From the NCBI GenBank assembly GCA_003561665.1, contig PWVY01000317.1, positions 1-5,548 on the forward strand: 5,548 nucleotides of DNA, in the 5' to 3' direction. Below, piece by piece: positions 4,880 through 5,548 of the stretch (its first letter is position 1; every line of letters starts with the position of its first letter). Under the pieces are notes generated by a model that searched no databases, was not told where the DNA came from, and saw nothing but the letters and a program-made list of their open reading frames with translations. The position numbers and the translations under genes are program-made. The stretch comes from Thermoplasmata archaeon (GTDB lineage Archaea > Thermoplasmatota > SW-10-69-26).

Positions 4880-5548
4880 TCAGCGTTCGTTCGGCCAGTA
4901 AGGATCCTCTGGAGGCACGTACCGTGGGGGCTCGGATGGCTTGTTCGCCCTGTAACGGGCAAGCCCGATGCCGCCTGCTACGATGAGGATGATCACGAGG
5001 AGGAGCGTGTTGTAGAACGGTTGATAGGCCTGGTAGTGGTCGAGGATGTTGAACGGGAAGGGGGAGGGATCCGTTCGAGGCACGTTCAATTCCGCGTCCA
5101 ACCGGCTCTCGTCGAGGACGAACGGGGTGTCCGTGAAGAACGTGAACGCGGCTCTCGTTTGCGTCCCTAGCGTGTCTTGCGCAGAGACTTGAAGCGTTCG
5201 AAGCCCGCTTGAGTACCGGTCAGGATCCACCGTGAGGGACCATTCGACCCCGCCGTCGGGCAGGGGCTCGGTCTCAAGGGTGCGGACCCGATCGGCATCG
5301 ACGCGAGCGATGACCTCTTCGATGGGTTCACGGGGGTCGCCGGGGTGAACCGTTCCCGTGAAGGTGGTGGGCTCGCTGATGATGCTTCGTTCGAACCCGG
5401 GGTCGATGCGTATCTCGCCTTCGGCTCCTAATCGGATCTCGCGGAAATCGACGGAGTACAGCCGCGGAACCGGTTCTTCGTCGCCGGTCGCGACAGTTTT
5501 CTCGTACACGAGGCGATCCCCGCTGCATGCCGGATTGGTGTTGTAATA
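4880..5548 (-). CDS. Surface protein with C-terminal membrane anchor, C-terminal part (5' end outside window)
   Basis: The frame is open from the window edge at 5548 to the TGA at 4880-4882, giving at least 222 residues; a GTG at 5509 is an internal codon, since thirteen codons before it are also open and read naturally into it. The outer part alternates short hydrophobic strands with turns and looks like one or two immunoglobulin-like beta-sandwich domains; the stretch from about 5370 down to 5130 (strands such as FTGTV, EWSLTV, LRTLQVSA and AAFTFFT) is the clearest. One hydrophobic segment follows, YNTLLLVIILIVAGGIGLA (about 5011-4955), then RYRANK and a proline-rich tail with many aromatic residues. 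By the positive-inside rule the N-terminal part is outside and the tail of about 25 residues is in the cytoplasm. The single cysteine near the window edge (in NPACSGD) has no visible partner. The function is unknown; cell-surface assembly or binding is a guess from architecture. Confidence 0.8.
   Translation of the reverse strand, partial: YYNTNPACSGDRLVYEKTVATGDEEPVPRLYSVDFREIRLGAEGEIRIDPGFERSIISEPTTFTGTVHPGDPREPIEEVIARVDADRVRTLETEPLPDGGVEWSLTVDPDRYSSGLRTLQVSAQDTLGTQTRAAFTFFTDTPFVLDESRLDAELNVPRTDPSPFPFNILDHYQAYQPFYNTLLLVIILIVAGGIGLARYRANKPSEPPRYVPPEDPYWPNER

Noticed and set aside
1..5548. tRNA, rRNA, CRISPR array or insertion sequence
   Set aside because: No cloverleaf-like run, repeat-spacer pattern, transposase motif or terminal repeats were seen; nearly all bases are covered by genes.

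Overview
The window looks like chromosomal DNA of a GC-rich archaeon, most likely a euryarchaeon. The evidence is a phenylalanyl-tRNA synthetase beta chain of the short archaeal type, a pyrBI pair with a zinc-binding regulatory chain, HMG-CoA reductase as expected for isoprenoid lipid synthesis, and GTG starts with AT-rich boxes about 23-28 bases upstream (a TATA / leaderless layout). The HMG-CoA reductase is the bacterial-like class II enzyme. From general knowledge, class II enzymes occur in some euryarchaeal lineages such as Archaeoglobales and Thermoplasmata, so a relative of these is a reasonable guess, but the sequence does not prove it.

Layout: 1-246 is the C-terminal end of pyrB, overlapped by one base by pyrI (246-707), both on +. 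Convergent to these, mvaA (HMG-CoA reductase) runs from 1975 down to 704 on -; its stop codon and that of pyrI overlap within one TTAA. A 200-bp divergent region (1976-2175) holds a possible promoter for each neighbour and four inverted repeats. pheT follows on + (2176-3837). After a 65-bp gap with a promoter-like box and an inverted repeat come two unrecognised 160-residue genes on + (3903-4385 and 4382-4864), which overlap by four bases. The first has an AbrB-like swapped-hairpin N-terminus; both are otherwise helical, charged and soluble. They converge on a minus-strand gene (4880-5548, 5' end outside the window) for a surface protein with beta-rich outer domains and one C-terminal membrane anchor.

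The known genes are housekeeping: pyrBI for the committed step of pyrimidine synthesis, mvaA for mevalonate supply, pheT for translation. The least explained part is the pair at 3903-4864: the two proteins share a 30-residue helical segment (13 identities without a gap), suggesting a duplicated module or two partners of one coiled-coil assembly, perhaps self-regulated through the AbrB-like end. Base composition is uneven: most genes here have C-rich coding strands, but pheT and the last third of mvaA have G-rich ones, with a sharp switch near 1140 inside mvaA.
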